Under the pieces are notes generated by a model. The model had not been told where the DNA came from and searched no databases. It worked only from the letters and a program-made list of their open reading frames with translations. The translations under genes were made by a program, and so were the position numbers. Shown piece after piece: positions 32,806 to 43,152 of a stretch of DNA of 64,000 nt. Source of the DNA: Sordariomycetes sp. S80-01Y (lineage: Eukaryota > Ascomycota > Sordariomycetes); the NCBI GenBank assembly GCA_037042185.1, contig JAXQJY010000030.1:1984001-2048000 (forward strand), read 5' to 3'. Position 1 is the first letter of the stretch, and every line of letters begins with the position of its first letter.

Positions 32806-33319
32806 TGCACTTCAGGAGGGGCGATGAGGGGAGGCATCCCGCGATGAGTGCTTGTCGGAGTACGCAAGCGCATAACCTGACGTCCTACCAACCTAGGAGC
32901 ACAGGACCATGGTAGACTTCGCATGTTTGCCATCAATACCATTGCAGCCATCAAGTTGAGCGTGTTTCCCTGTTTCAGAGCACATGTCGAGGCGTTGCTG
33001 CGGACTGAAACGGTTGAAGCAAGCTGCCTGCGACCCATCGCGCGTAAAGGGGTAAGCCGAGCGAAGTTCACAATGGAATCGTACGTCTTCAGTGGATTCC
33101 ACGCTTGATTGCCGTTATTCCTACCAATACCGAGCATTCCAGACCGGGAGACCCTTGCGGACGATCGTCGTTGCCTCGCAACTTCCCACCCGTCCTCCCT
33201 TCCCAATGTCTCACCCGCGGCCCCAGACCTACATCACGGCATCTTCAACACCTCTTCGCATCCCGCATCTCCTAAGACTTGCATGTTCTTTAGAGCCACC
33301 TCGCATCACCACGCCCGCC
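32806..33319. promoter_or_regulatory. intergenic, upstream of secreted protein gene
   Basis: This holds the 3' end of the Zn2Cys6 gene and the probable promoter and 5' UTR of the small secreted protein gene. The last 130 bases are C-rich with CATC/CACC words, typical of fungal leaders. No gene was recognised in it. Confidence 0.5.
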
Positions 33320-33946
33320 ATGAAGACTTCGCTGCTCGCCCAGGCCGCCCTCCTCGGGTCCGTCGCGGCCATCCCCCTCGACGCGCGCAACGCCGTCTGC
33401 ACATCCGTCGTCCTGCTCTCGCCCGACTTTGACCTTGGCCCAACGCACACGGAGTACAGCTCCACGACGACGACCACCGAGACGGTGGACTGCGGACAGT
33501 GCTACGCCGTCGTGCCCAGCTACCTGCCCCTCGGCGTGCCGCCCGTGGCCTTGATCAACGCCACCACCACGGCCGCGACGCCGAGCACCGCGACCACGTA
33601 CGTCTGCTCCAACCCCACGCCCCGGCCCGTGCCCATCCGCGTCGAGCAGCGCGCCACGCACGATCTCTGGGTGGCGCCCCCGCTGGAGACCGTCACTGCC
33701 TATCCGCCGGGGATGCCCTCGCCCGGCTGCACCCTGACGACGCAGGTTGACCCCGTGGTGCCCGACTCGACCAGCACCATCTACGCGGCTGGCACGACCA
33801 CGACGTCGCAGGAGGTGGAGTGCGGCGGCTGTGCGATGATCTGGAGCACGGGGGTGATCAACTTCTTTGTGGCCGTGACGAACACGGCTACCATTACTGG
33901 AGAGACGAGTACCAAGACGGACTTGGTTTGTGCTACGCCTGCCTAG
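33320..33946 (+). CDS. small secreted protein with duplicated Cys/Thr-rich module
   Basis: A 208-residue product begins with a clear signal peptide, MKTSLLAQAALLGSVAAIP. The mature part holds two copies of one module. Each has a lone Cys, a Thr-rich stretch (TTTTTETVDCGQC in copy 1, TTTTSQEVECGGC in copy 2) and a final Cys after about 30 residues (TTYVCSNP and TDLVCATP). That gives eight cysteines, four per module. The Thr tracts are likely O-mannosylation sites. The frame is open upstream to 33092, but the ATG at 33320 is the first that gives a signal peptide. No known family was recognised. It is likely an extracellular or wall-associated protein or candidate effector. Confidence 0.8.
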   Translation: MKTSLLAQAALLGSVAAIPLDARNAVCTSVVLLSPDFDLGPTHTEYSSTTTTTETVDCGQCYAVVPSYLPLGVPPVALINATTTAATPSTATTYVCSNPTPRPVPIRVEQRATHDLWVAPPLETVTAYPPGMPSPGCTLTTQVDPVVPDSTSTIYAAGTTTTSQEVECGGCAMIWSTGVINFFVAVTNTATITGETSTKTDLVCATPA

Positions 33947-34234
33947 GGGGCGGAATGTGCTTGAAGATGAGGGTCAGCTCTGTTGCGGAAATGTGATTCA
34001 AGTTTCGCTGTTTATGGCTTATGAGCTGGTGGTGATAGGTGGCTAATAAAGGGGACAGATTCCTGCGATGGACCATTCGTAAACTATGCATGCCCACCGT
34101 GAAAGGTATCCTAATTTAGGCTTGCTCTGGGCGAGCAAACCCCAGCAAGTCTTCAAGTTGAACGAACCACCTCTTCTGCAGACTGCGGGAAGGGCAAGCA
34201 TTGAGGCACTGCGGCTGGCACCACACACAAGCCT

Positions 34235-35953
34235 CTACGGGGTGTGAGGTTGACCGCTGCTCTCCCAGTCCACCGGTGGCTTCGCGTTCTTGCTCAACAA
34301 ATTCCTCGTCATGCCCAGCTCAAACACCTTGGGCCCCTTCTCTTCCATGTCGGTCCGGTTCGCTTCGATGACTCTCCTAATGACCTTGATCCTGTCCTTT
34401 TCCGACGTGACGGTCACGTCTCCCGAGGCCCAGCCCTGCATGTAGACGCTGAGCTTGTTGTACAGCCAGCGGTTCTCAACGCCGTCGGCAAGGGCCTGGG
34501 CCACGGCGGGAAGGCTGCCCGCGGCTACGGCGTCGGAGATGGCCCCGGGCTTGTTCCATTCCACGCCGTCCACCAGAACGGTGACTGGGAGCTGGAAATC
34601 CTCCGGCACGGGGTAGATGGATAGCCTCTGGAAACGAGCGCGGCGCTCTCCTGATTCCATGGCCTGGTCTTCAGGCGTCCAGGGGATCAGGAGACGACCC
34701 CTTTCCCTCTCGGAGGCGGTGCCGACGGTTTTAAGCACGTTGTGGAAGTGAATTGCAGCTTCGTTTGTGCAGACTAGCGTCCTCCCCGAGAGGACCGAGT
34801 AGAGCCTCCTGGCCATGCAGCCCCCTTCCACGTCGTTCTCTTCTATGATCATGGCTCTTGTCGACGAAGCGTGCCAGTCCTGTGGCTCGAGCTTCTGATG
34901 CGTAATGTCGGATATCAAGTCGATCAAGACGGTGTTGTCGAGATTCAGCGTGGGTGTCAGGTTTGCCAGCGGGTCATACTCCCCGACAAGATTTCGTATC
35001 GCGGTTCCGGCATCTGGGGGGTCTGCTTTCAGAAACTCGCTTGAAAGGTCATCGATTGACAGCTTGACCGAGGGATCTATCCGCTCGAGCTGCTCGAGGT
35101 AGACGGCCACATCCTCATCGTCCTCGCGGTTGACTCTCGGGAGGACTAGGCGTACTTTTGGAAGAACATATTCCTTTCGGTTGAGCTTGGCCGCGTCGCA
35201 GAGTCTCTTGGCGACTTTGGCCAGGGGGGTTTCATCCCACTCGTCGTCGTCAACGACGCTGCCTTTCCGATGCTCGCCCCAGTCCCAGCCCGAGTCCGTC
35301 ATCTCCCTGGTCAACTGGCTGAGCGTAGAGCCCCTGATGTGTATCCACTCGTAGCCCCAGTCCACCACGTGGACGGTGATTTGCATTTTCTGCATCAGCG
35401 TTCGATACCGCACGCCCTTGTTCTCCTTGAGCAAGAAAGCGAACTCGGTGCCTTCGAGGCTGTTGTCAGATACCCGCCGACGTATCTCATCTTCCGCCCA
35501 GGCGTGGAACATGGCAGACACCCGTCCGAGGTTGCGACAGCGCTTGAGGATGGCCCATCGCTGCTCGATGAGGTCGACCTCGGGACACAAGCCCTGCAAG
35601 CGACTCTGCGCCTTTTTCACGCGCGCGAGATCAGATCCGGATGAATTCAGCAATTCAGTCTCCTCCTCCAGCCCCCGACGCTGACGCTCGAGGTGCCTGA
35701 GCAGGCCCACGATGCCTAGCTGATGCGCCCACGTCGACTCCCGTGCGCACGCACGCTTTGATCTCGAGCTGCCGGGGATGTTGTTTGCCCGACGACCCTT
35801 CTCAAGCTCGGGCGAGCGCGTCGTGACCATTTCATCAGCGAGACACTCGAGCTCAGGCACAAGCGATGAAGCCGTTTGCAGGGCGTTGGCAGCTCGTCTG
35901 AGCGCGGCGGCTCGTTGCTCTTCGAGGTCCGCATCAGCAGCGTCGGCCGTCAT
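34235..35953 (-). CDS. DUF1308 family protein (C7orf25-like)
   Basis: This single-exon, 572-residue protein has the layout of the DUF1308 family. It has an N-terminal helical, charged region (about 1-190) and a C-terminal domain starting near residue 330 with LNLDNTVLIDLISDITH, in which the Asp residues resemble those of PIN-like nuclease folds. Later blocks include RAMIIEENDVEGGCMARRLYS and CTNEAAIHFHNVL. No signal peptide or membrane helix is present. Members are conserved from fungi to mammals, but their cellular role is poorly known and a PIN-like RNA- or DNA-cutting activity is only a hypothesis. The ATG at 35953 is the first in frame. Confidence 0.82.
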   Translation of the reverse strand: MTADAADADLEEQRAAALRRAANALQTASSLVPELECLADEMVTTRSPELEKGRRANNIPGSSRSKRACARESTWAHQLGIVGLLRHLERQRRGLEEETELLNSSGSDLARVKKAQSRLQGLCPEVDLIEQRWAILKRCRNLGRVSAMFHAWAEDEIRRRVSDNSLEGTEFAFLLKENKGVRYRTLMQKMQITVHVVDWGYEWIHIRGSTLSQLTREMTDSGWDWGEHRKGSVVDDDEWDETPLAKVAKRLCDAAKLNRKEYVLPKVRLVLPRVNREDDEDVAVYLEQLERIDPSVKLSIDDLSSEFLKADPPDAGTAIRNLVGEYDPLANLTPTLNLDNTVLIDLISDITHQKLEPQDWHASSTRAMIIEENDVEGGCMARRLYSVLSGRTLVCTNEAAIHFHNVLKTVGTASERERGRLLIPWTPEDQAMESGERRARFQRLSIYPVPEDFQLPVTVLVDGVEWNKPGAISDAVAAGSLPAVAQALADGVENRWLYNKLSVYMQGWASGDVTVTSEKDRIKVIRRVIEANRTDMEEKGPKVFELGMTRNLLSKNAKPPVDWESSGQPHTP

Positions 35954-36517
35954 TGTAGGTCAAGACTCAGGTGATGACGAGTATGAGAGGTTCTTTCGAT
36001 GATTGAGCGTTCATGGCGCCCTGTCTCGAGAATCTGTGGCTGAGGTGGTGCGCTGACTAGAGGAGAGGCCTGAGGCAAATTGAAGAGAAACCCGAGTCGA
36101 TGGGGACGCATCATGACGCTGCCATGTCAGGCGTGCGCCTTCTTAAAGATCACATCTGCCTCGAATCCCACGAGAAGGGCGAGCATCGATCCAGTCTCTG
36201 GTTTCACGGTCGACATTGATCTGACAGCCACAATTCAAAGGGCGTCGGGGTGGTCTTTTGACTACCGGATGACCTTGTGCGAGGCCACGTCGTGGCGGTT
36301 CAGCATCAATCGCACCGCACTGCGACAACTCGCAGCGTCGCTCAATCAGGGATAGCGCTCACCCCTACAATCCGACTATGTGAGTACACACTTGGTTCAC
36401 AGCTGCGCTACCGCACCCTGGTTGGTATAAAAGTAAACACCAGACCAGATATTATGCTAAGTAGAGCTAATGGCCACAGGTAACTACAGCATACGGTATT
36501 ATATTCTTCCCAAAGAT
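35954..36517. other. intergenic, no gene seen
   Basis: Between the DUF1308 gene's 5' end and the 3' end of the mannosyltransferase gene, both on the minus strand. A TATAAAA word occurs on the plus strand near 36426, but no plus-strand gene follows it. Nothing else stands out. Confidence 0.5.
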
Positions 36518-38077
36518 CTAGTTGCCTGAGAGTCTGTCCATAACCCGATCAACGCTCTCTGCAGCCTCAATGCTCAGACTCAGTGTTTCGACCTCTGTCT
36601 CCTTCAGGCTGTTTGCCGGCGCGCCCGTCATACAGCTCATGTCCTCCCTCCACACTCCCTTCTCCCACGTGCCGTCCGTCATCCAGCCTTCCGGCAACTC
36701 GTACTCCCTGTCATCGGCACGCTTGTTCTTCAAAAGACTCCCATTGAACCACAAGAGGCCATCCTCGTCGTCGAGGTGCGCGATGGTGAAGCTGCAGATG
36801 CAGCCTTCATCCGTCACGCCGTCACGTCGAGTCTCCCAGCCCAGGATCGACGCATAGTGCCTCTCGAAGGCGTAGCCGGAACCCGCCAGTTCCAAGCCCA
36901 TCCACCACGACTCCTTATCGCCGTACATGAGCTTGTACGTCACCTCCTCGCGCACCTGATATGTGTTCTGCCATGATGTGTGGAGAAGACCCATCAAAAC
37001 CTCTGGTCGTGACTTATCGAGCACGACAACGCCCGAGTCGCACTCCTCGGCGTACTCTTCGGTCCAGAATAGCGAATCAAGAAGCGCAGGAGAGGGTTCT
37101 CGAATCTGGTCCTTGACCCAGTCGTGGCGGTCGCGGGCGAGGTGCTGCCATAGTAGTCGATCGTGAAAGAGGTAGGCTCCGTGATCCTTGAAAGCGCGTT
37201 GATCATACAGTACTTCTGGATCTTGGAGAAAGACCGTGTCTGCATCCATGATGATGACTTGTTCAAAGGTTGATGCCAGCGCAGCGAACGGTTTGACGGC
37301 CCAATGACCTTCAGCTAATCGTAGCTCCGCGTCATCAAACACAGACGTAACGTCCAGGAACGAGAGGTTCGTAGCCGCATCAAGACCGGCTATTATATCT
37401 CGATCTCTTTGCGGAAGGTCTTGCTCGCCGGCGTAAGCGATCTGTATTGGCAGCTCGCAGCCAAGAACGACTCGAAGCGACGTGATGAGGTGTCCCGCAA
37501 ATCGAATCATCTCGCTCCCGCCCCCAACGGGGATGACGATCCCTCTTGAGCCAGCTTTGAAGGATTCTCTGAGGTCCTGAAGTGGTGTGCCACTTGGTCC
37601 TACTAGAAAGGGTACTAAGCTCAAAGACACGGACTCCACCGCATGCAGGATGTCGTCCCGCCCAGAGACCCTCTCGTCTAGTCGATCCAGGTCAGATAGC
37701 CATCGACCGGCCGTTCTCAGCCGCTGTCCAGCTTCCCAGAACCGATCTTTGTACGGTGCTGCGAGCGGCGAACTGCTGAATATTGTTGACGTTTGCTTGA
37801 TGACATCAAGATCTAGGTCGGCCGGGGCTGACAGGCGAGCGTCGCTTTCGAGGTAGGAGATAATCGCATATCTCCGATTGCAGAGTGTCCATACGATGAA
37901 GAGACAAAACAAAGCAGCAGTGACTGCTTTGAGAGGGAGTTTCCGCGACTTCATCTCCACCTCATGCAATATTTGGCGCCAGCGAGGGACCGTTCCTTGA
38001 AGTGATGTGGTCTTGACAGCTTCAGAAGACGACAGGCCCGCTGGTTCAGGCCGTGATTTTGTAGCGTGAAAGAGCAT
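36518..38077 (-). CDS. MNN1-type alpha-1,3-mannosyltransferase, type II Golgi protein
   Basis: This 519-residue protein has a cytoplasmic tail of about 45 residues, one membrane anchor (AVTAALFCLFIVWTLC, about 49-64) and a luminal glycosyltransferase domain. That topology and the sequence blocks match the MNN1/alpha-mannosyltransferase family (GT71), which caps N- and O-linked mannans in the Golgi. The domain has GIVIPVGGGSEMIRFAGHL (acceptor/nucleotide region), the metal-binding DxD in MDADTVFL near residue 275, and the downstream CDSGVVVLDKSR and HLDDEDGLLWFNGSLL blocks typical of the family. All key residues are present. The start at 38077 is the first ATG; a start at the internal MKSRKLP would leave a tail of only a few residues. 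No intron is seen. Confidence 0.92.
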   Translation of the reverse strand: MLFHATKSRPEPAGLSSSEAVKTTSLQGTVPRWRQILHEVEMKSRKLPLKAVTAALFCLFIVWTLCNRRYAIISYLESDARLSAPADLDLDVIKQTSTIFSSSPLAAPYKDRFWEAGQRLRTAGRWLSDLDRLDERVSGRDDILHAVESVSLSLVPFLVGPSGTPLQDLRESFKAGSRGIVIPVGGGSEMIRFAGHLITSLRVVLGCELPIQIAYAGEQDLPQRDRDIIAGLDAATNLSFLDVTSVFDDAELRLAEGHWAVKPFAALASTFEQVIIMDADTVFLQDPEVLYDQRAFKDHGAYLFHDRLLWQHLARDRHDWVKDQIREPSPALLDSLFWTEEYAEECDSGVVVLDKSRPEVLMGLLHTSWQNTYQVREEVTYKLMYGDKESWWMGLELAGSGYAFERHYASILGWETRRDGVTDEGCICSFTIAHLDDEDGLLWFNGSLLKNKRADDREYELPEGWMTDGTWEKGVWREDMSCMTGAPANSLKETEVETLSLSIEAAESVDRVMDRLSGN

Positions 38078-38970
38078 ATGTCACGAGTGATCTTTAATTG
38101 AGAGAAAAGCAATATGCAGAGAGGAGGCTTGAAATGCAGTAGTTGTTAGTGGAAGTAGGATGGTGATACGGAGGCTGGGAACGACTGAGTGAAAACGCCG
38201 AGGAGATATGCGCAGAATGGAGACTAGAACTGCTACAGGAGCTACAATCTTCCTGTATGAAACACACGAAGAAGGGTAAATTGAAACTCATTGGCGACCT
38301 GAAGCTGTTAGTTGTGATCCTAGGGTGACATGGCGGCTATCTAGATGAATCCTTAGACGTGCTGATGTAGCGGCTGCGGATACATAACTCGACCAAAGAA
38401 AAGCCCCCAACTGAATGATCTTAATGATAAATCGTTACGATAGACCTCGTTTATTGTTTTATGTTTTAACCATATCGGTGTTCAGTTCTTTACCAAACTT
38501 GGCAATAGGCCCTGGCTCATATGTCTCGTCAACCCGCTCATGGAGAACACACACGAGAGAGCGAAGAATCTTCAGAAAGACGATGTCGCAGGCCCTGCAG
38601 AGTTCCAACAGCCCTTGTCCAGGGAAGCGCCCTTCGCGACAGAAGTATGTGTGATTTCGGGGTTACATTGAAGCCCCCAGCCAGGGTCGTCCCCTTGTCC
38701 TGTTTCCTGTTATACTCCGGAAGCACAGACAGGCGCCTAGGTAAGCGCCAACCCTCGGCACTCAAGTTGCAGCCTACCCGGCACCGTCGAGGAAACGCCA
38801 CCTACGTTACTCCTACAACTTCGCCGACGACCATCATCCCATAAAGCCGAGTGAGGTCCCCGAGGGCTCGGAGCACTAACCAGAACCTGTCATCCCCTCA
38901 CCTGCCAACCCCATCCCGCCGGCGCAATCCAGACGCCACAAACCTCAACGGCAGCGGGTGTTCCTGGCAC

Positions 38971-39010
38971 CAAAGGGAACCAGAAGGCACCAGAGGGCGC
39001 CAGAGGGAAC
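38971..39010. repeat. 10-bp tandem repeat, four units
   Basis: Four consecutive imperfect copies of a decamer of the form cagagggaac/cagaaggcac lie head to tail. It is probably replication-slippage satellite sequence with no evident function. Confidence 0.7.
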
Positions 39011-39540
39011 AAGCAGCCGCCCGAGACGCACCACGCAAACTCAAATCCAGCAACTCGCTACCCTACGTGAAACCGTTGCTGAAAAGGCAAACGCCTCCTC
39101 TCCACGTGCCGGAGGGGATGCGGATGCGGATGGAGGGGGGCGGATCCACACCGTGCCAGGCCGTCGTTCAACGAGGAAGCTGGAAAAGGGCTTTTGAGTC
39201 ATGATGCCCGTGGAGAACGTCGTCCGCGCGAGTGCTTTTTTCTTTTGGTCTCCTCTCGTGAGCTGGCAGAAACCAAAACGACTGGTCAGGCTGTTTGAAC
39301 CGATGGGGAAGTTTCAGTCGCTGGAAAAAAAACTCTTTGCTGTGAGAAAAAAGAGATTTCTTGGACTCGGTGGCAGCGATCGATGGGTGAGGTCACTCAC
39401 TCGCTGTCTCAGCTAGTCACGATGTTCCAAGGATTGAGATCTTCATGGGCCACAATTCGTCGGTGATGGGCGTCGATCGCCTGCCCAGCTTACTGGTAGC
39501 GATGAAAATCTCCAAGACAGGGTTCGGAATGCGTCCCGGT

Positions 39541-39568
39541 GTAAGTGCAAGTGTAAGTGTAGGTGTAT
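39541..39568. repeat. short GTAAGT/GTGTA-type repeat
   Basis: Hexamer words gtaagt, gcaagt, gtaagt, gtaggt and gta follow one another with small variation. It is not the TTAGGG telomere repeat. Confidence 0.6.
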
Positions 39569-39992
39569 GACAGACGCTTCGACGTCTCACAGCGTCGGGG
39601 TCAGCTTCGGTCCAACCTTGCGACCACATGCCTGGTGACACAGGTGACACTTTTGAGTGCTAAAGGTGAGGGCGAGGGCGTACGGGCAGACGCATAGACA
39701 GTCACAAGTTCACACGTGGTAAGCGGCGCGGGCATTGGTTAAAAGTCGTACGGCGTCATATATATTGAGCTCGAGATACAACATATTGTATACTGTCCAC
39801 ACAAAAAGCCGTCATACCCAGCGGTATCATCAGCCAAGTAACCCATATCTGAAAAAGAATTAATCAAGAGAAACCAGTCGAAAAGAGCAAACCCAAGTGC
39901 TGCTACACCCCAACACCCATTTTCCAAAACCTCTGACCCTGCCCCGCCCGCGCGTGTCCGGCGGAGCAAGCCTGCCCAGCGCCGTGAGGTAT

Positions 39993-40961
39993 CTAACCGC
40001 TCCAGCCGACCTTGATGTCGAGCTGCAGAGGTCCGGCGACGCAGTTCAGGCCCCAGCCGTCCTCGGCCTCCATGCCGGCGGTGAAGGCGTTCTTGCCCTT
40101 GCCACCGGGCCAGATCTCGGAGCAGATCTCGTTGCCGTTGTCGCAGGGACCGCAAATCTGCATGCCGGGGATGTTCAGGCCCTGGCGGGAGGCGACGAGG
40201 GAGGAGGCGTCGGCGCCGGACCACTTGTCGTTGGACTCGTTGCCGAAGTCGAACTCGGCCCAGGTGGAAGCCCACTCGCCGAAGTTGGCGACGGGAACGG
40301 AGGGGCTGTCGCAGATGATGCCGCCCTGGGTGTTCTCGTCGACGACGACGTACTGGGTGCCCTTGGCGGGGATGGTGAAGTCGAGGGCCTGATTGCCCTT
40401 GAAGAAACCGTCAATCAGGCCCTTGGGGCCGATCTTGAGGTAGCCAACGCAGTGCTGCTCCTCGTCGAGCTCGTTCATGATCTTGGCCTTGTACTTGTAC
40501 TCCTTGGCGGCGGAGGCCTGGGCGAGCATCATGTTGCAGCCGTACTGGCCGTCGGAGCCGACGTTGCCGGTGTAGGCGATCTCGGCGACGGTGGCGCGCT
40601 TGCTCTTGGAACCGCCGCAGAAGGGGGTGTAGGAGCTGACGCCCTGGCCCTCGCCGCCGGAGGAGGAGCCGGAGTTGTCGGTCTGCTTGCGCTCGGGCTT
40701 CTTCTCCTCGGTCTGCTCCTTGAAGATGCCGGCCTCGGGCTCCGGGCTGGGGGCGGGCTCCTCCTTGGCCTCAGTGGTGGGAGCGGCGGGAGGAGGGGGA
40801 GGAGGCTGAGCGGTGGTGGAGGGCTCGGGGGCGGGCTGGACGTATTTGACGAACTGCTGCGCGGAGCGGTGGGCGAGGTTGTGGGCGTGGTTGTGGCCCG
40901 AGGGGTGGGCAGAGACGCCGGCGGCGGCGGCCGCGACGAGGAGAGGCGCGGAGAACTTCAT
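39993..40961 (-). CDS. Asp f 4-like secreted protein
   Basis: A 322-residue protein with a signal peptide (MKFSAPLLVAAAAAGVSAHP) and a His-rich pro-stretch is followed by a Pro/Glu/Lys-rich low-complexity linker (about 45-105). The globular domain begins near YTPFCGG (about 112) and carries conserved cysteines in CNMM, CVGYLK, ICDSP, ICGPCDNGNEICSEIW and NCVAGPLQL. This matches the allergen Asp f 4 family, which is secreted or cell-wall associated and of unknown biochemical function. The domain has the family's normal size. Codon bias is strong, suggesting high expression. The long 5' leader region is pyrimidine-rich on the coding strand. The long ORF on the opposite strand is a shadow. Confidence 0.88.
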   Translation of the reverse strand: MKFSAPLLVAAAAAGVSAHPSGHNHAHNLAHRSAQQFVKYVQPAPEPSTTAQPPPPPPAAPTTEAKEEPAPSPEPEAGIFKEQTEEKKPERKQTDNSGSSSGGEGQGVSSYTPFCGGSKSKRATVAEIAYTGNVGSDGQYGCNMMLAQASAAKEYKYKAKIMNELDEEQHCVGYLKIGPKGLIDGFFKGNQALDFTIPAKGTQYVVVDENTQGGIICDSPSVPVANFGEWASTWAEFDFGNESNDKWSGADASSLVASRQGLNIPGMQICGPCDNGNEICSEIWPGGKGKNAFTAGMEAEDGWGLNCVAGPLQLDIKVGWSG

Positions 40962-42095
40962 CTTGACTTTATTCTGCTGAAAACCGTTGAAAGGCTATCG
41001 TGCGACGGGTAAAGATGGTGCCGAGGTTGTTTTTGCCGTGGGCGTTTAGAAATGAAGGTTGTGCGACGTTGTGTATTGCAGCGTGCGCGGAAAGGAATGT
41101 ATGCGCCAAAGAAGGGGCGGTAGGGAGTGACTGAAGGGGAAGCGTAAAAGCAGACAAGGAGCGTCTTTGAGGTCGTTGGCGATTGAAGGTCAGAAGAGGG
41201 CCGCGAGGAAAAGGGAGAGGGAGATGAGGGTTATTAAAGCAGGGATGGGCCATCGGGCGCGTGGACCTGGCGCCTTGCCCGAAGGGGAGGAAGCGGGTCG
41301 GAGCCGCGAATAAGCTCATGGCGCTGCCAGGCACGGAGCGCGTCTGATTGGCCGGCTGGGGGAGGATCCATTCCATCGAGCGTTTTGTTGTGAAGGGGTT
41401 GGCAGAGCGGAATTGTGCAGACACTGTGCGACGCTGTACAGTTTGTGCAGCAGCTGTGCCCATCCAGCGAATCTGCAGCGGCCACGACGAAAAGTCTGCT
41501 GGGGGTGAGGGGCGTCGGGCGAGCGTCTCCAGCCACGGCAGACGTCCAAGTGGTGCCCTCTGGGGCGCGTTGAGAAGTCTGAGGGAACAAACAGCGCATC
41601 ACATCGCGTCGGATCGCAGCGCAGCGCATGTGACGATGTCGTCGAGATGTCGTCGACGAGATGTCGTCCTCGCTGCCAAGGCCGCCTCCAGCAGACATCC
41701 ATCCAAATTGGACCCGAGCGCCAATGCTGTGCTGTGCATCGCTGGTAGCCTGTGGGCGATCGTCCGGAAATGAGGCCGACAGGGGGGCTCCCGCAGTCCT
41801 GCACCTGAAGCAATGGGGCTTCCAGGGCCGCACGGGGGCTGCCAGGCACAGGGGAGAGGCTCGAGAGGGTCCCGCCGCTCGGCAGATGGGCGCTGGCAAT
41901 TTAATCGTGCTGCCCCCGTGCTTGGCACCACATGTTTAATGTCTTATCCAGATCTGCGAAGAAGCGTGTGAACTGTTCGACGTCTTGAAGAGGTCGAGCG
42001 CGATGCTGGCGAGGGCAGAAAGGGGATCTCGCTGTGGGAAGAGGTCTGGCAGCGACAGCTCGTCCCACCGTGCCGAGTCCGAGTCATTCATGCAA

Positions 42096-42141
42096 GGTAC
42101 CTTACAGAGTCCAGGTACAGAGTCCAGGTACCTTACAGAGA
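42096..42141. repeat. GGTACC-centred short direct repeat
   Basis: The word ggtacctta plus cagagtccaggtac is repeated about 30 bp apart, flanking a third partial copy. It is a small direct repeat built around KpnI-like palindromes, without signs of a mobile element. Confidence 0.6.
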
Positions 42142-42481
42142 GACAGGCAGACAGGCACCACTGCCAGTGCGTGACCCGCTGGCAGCAGCATTTCTGGGCC
42201 GCCACACACACACATCTGATCGTCGACATGTGGGAATAGCAACAAACGACAACAACAACAACCACAATAGCTATTTACGGTACCGCCGCAACTTGGTCGT
42301 CCAATGTCTCGACACGAATGCCAGCCACGCATAAACAAAGATCGTATTCCCCCTATCATAATTCCCGACTTCCTTGTAGATCCCCGAGAGCAGAGACAGC
42401 TCAGCCTCCGGCCACGTACTCACCGTCCATCCACGCGGCTCCCTCCCTGCCGGCCGCCGGTCCACCGTCCTGGAGCCGTGC

Positions 42482-42502
42482 GCTGTGCTGTGCTGTGCTG
42501 TG
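42482..42502. repeat. GCTGT pentanucleotide microsatellite
   Basis: Four perfect GCTGT units run on into degenerate CTTGCTTTGCTTCGCTG words downstream. It is a simple sequence repeat, likely variable in length between strains. Confidence 0.8.
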
Positions 42503-43152
42503 CCTTGCTTTGCTTCGCTGCGCTGCTCGCGCGCGTTCCCACCTGAGCCGCCCATCCGGCCGTCTTCCCGACGGAGGGCAGAGCTTGTTTCTGTTCCAAG
42601 TCTGCAAGTCAGGTCAGGGCCCCCATCCCGCCCTCCTCGCCCAGACGGCCTCCACCGAGAGACATCGTCCAACCGCGTCCCCGGAGCGAGGCCAATGAGG
42701 TGTTGCGGTTCAGTACTCCGTGCTCTCCGAGGAGGCAACCGCCTGCTCGTCCGTGGCAGCACTGTATGGGTATGTATACATTCTAGAACGTCAACGTCTC
42801 CATTGTTCTCTACCGACTTTGCTTCTTTGCTGCTGCGTCCGCTGCGCGCAATGACTCGAAAGTGCCGCAATCCTTCCCTTGCAAGCCTTGTTCCCTGATG
42901 ACCCTGTTTCGATCGGGCACGGTGGCGAACTGGCAATGACATCGCTGTCAAGGTCTGCACTTGGTTGACGGCCCCCGTCTCGTCGTCGTGAATGTGCGAG
43001 AAGGCCTCCCTAACAGGCTTTGCCGACGGCATTCCCGTGAATAGCTCGACGGTGCAGTGACAGCATGCAGATGCCGACCCTAGCCATAGCCGCCCCAGAA
43101 CTACTATACTATAGCACCCACCCAAGCCACCTTAGTCGCAACCAAAGCCAAC

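Larger units (their letters stand above)
38078..39992. other. 1.9 kb intergenic with short tandem repeats
   Basis: This lies between the mannosyltransferase start and the Asp f 4-like 3' end. It contains a four-unit 10-bp imperfect tandem repeat (38971-39010) and GTAAGT-type hexamer runs near 39541-39568. Small ORFs have biased compositions and look non-coding. I see no gene. Confidence 0.5.
40962..43152. other. 2.2 kb intergenic with short repeats
   Basis: The first 250 bases are the pyrimidine-rich leader of the Asp f 4-like gene. The rest holds overlapping ORFs (for example 41234-41899 and 42271-43125, minus) of biased Arg/Ser/Cys composition with no recognisable domain. Two short repeats occur (see the entries at 42096 and 42482). 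No convincing gene was seen. Confidence 0.5.

Noticed and set aside
27946-33946. Secondary-metabolite gene cluster around the two Zn2Cys6 genes
   Set aside because: No polyketide synthase, peptide synthetase, terpene cyclase, P450 or transporter is present nearby, so two regulators alone do not make a cluster.
36425-36433. strong TATAAAA word on the plus strand
   Set aside because: No plus-strand coding region follows; both neighbouring genes are on the minus strand.
39897-41012. 371-codon plus-strand ORF opposite the Asp f 4-like gene
   Set aside because: Low-complexity Gly/Leu/Val sequence, an antisense reading of a high-GC3 gene with a clear signal peptide and cysteines on the other strand.
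41234-41899. 221-codon minus-strand ORF upstream of the Asp f 4-like gene
   Set aside because: Cys/Arg/Pro-biased composition, several overlapping ORFs of equal length in other frames, no domain.
42271-43125. 284-codon minus-strand ORF
   Set aside because: Covers a GCTGT microsatellite, is Arg/Ser/Gly-biased, shows no domain or conserved motif and no splice logic; likely chance.
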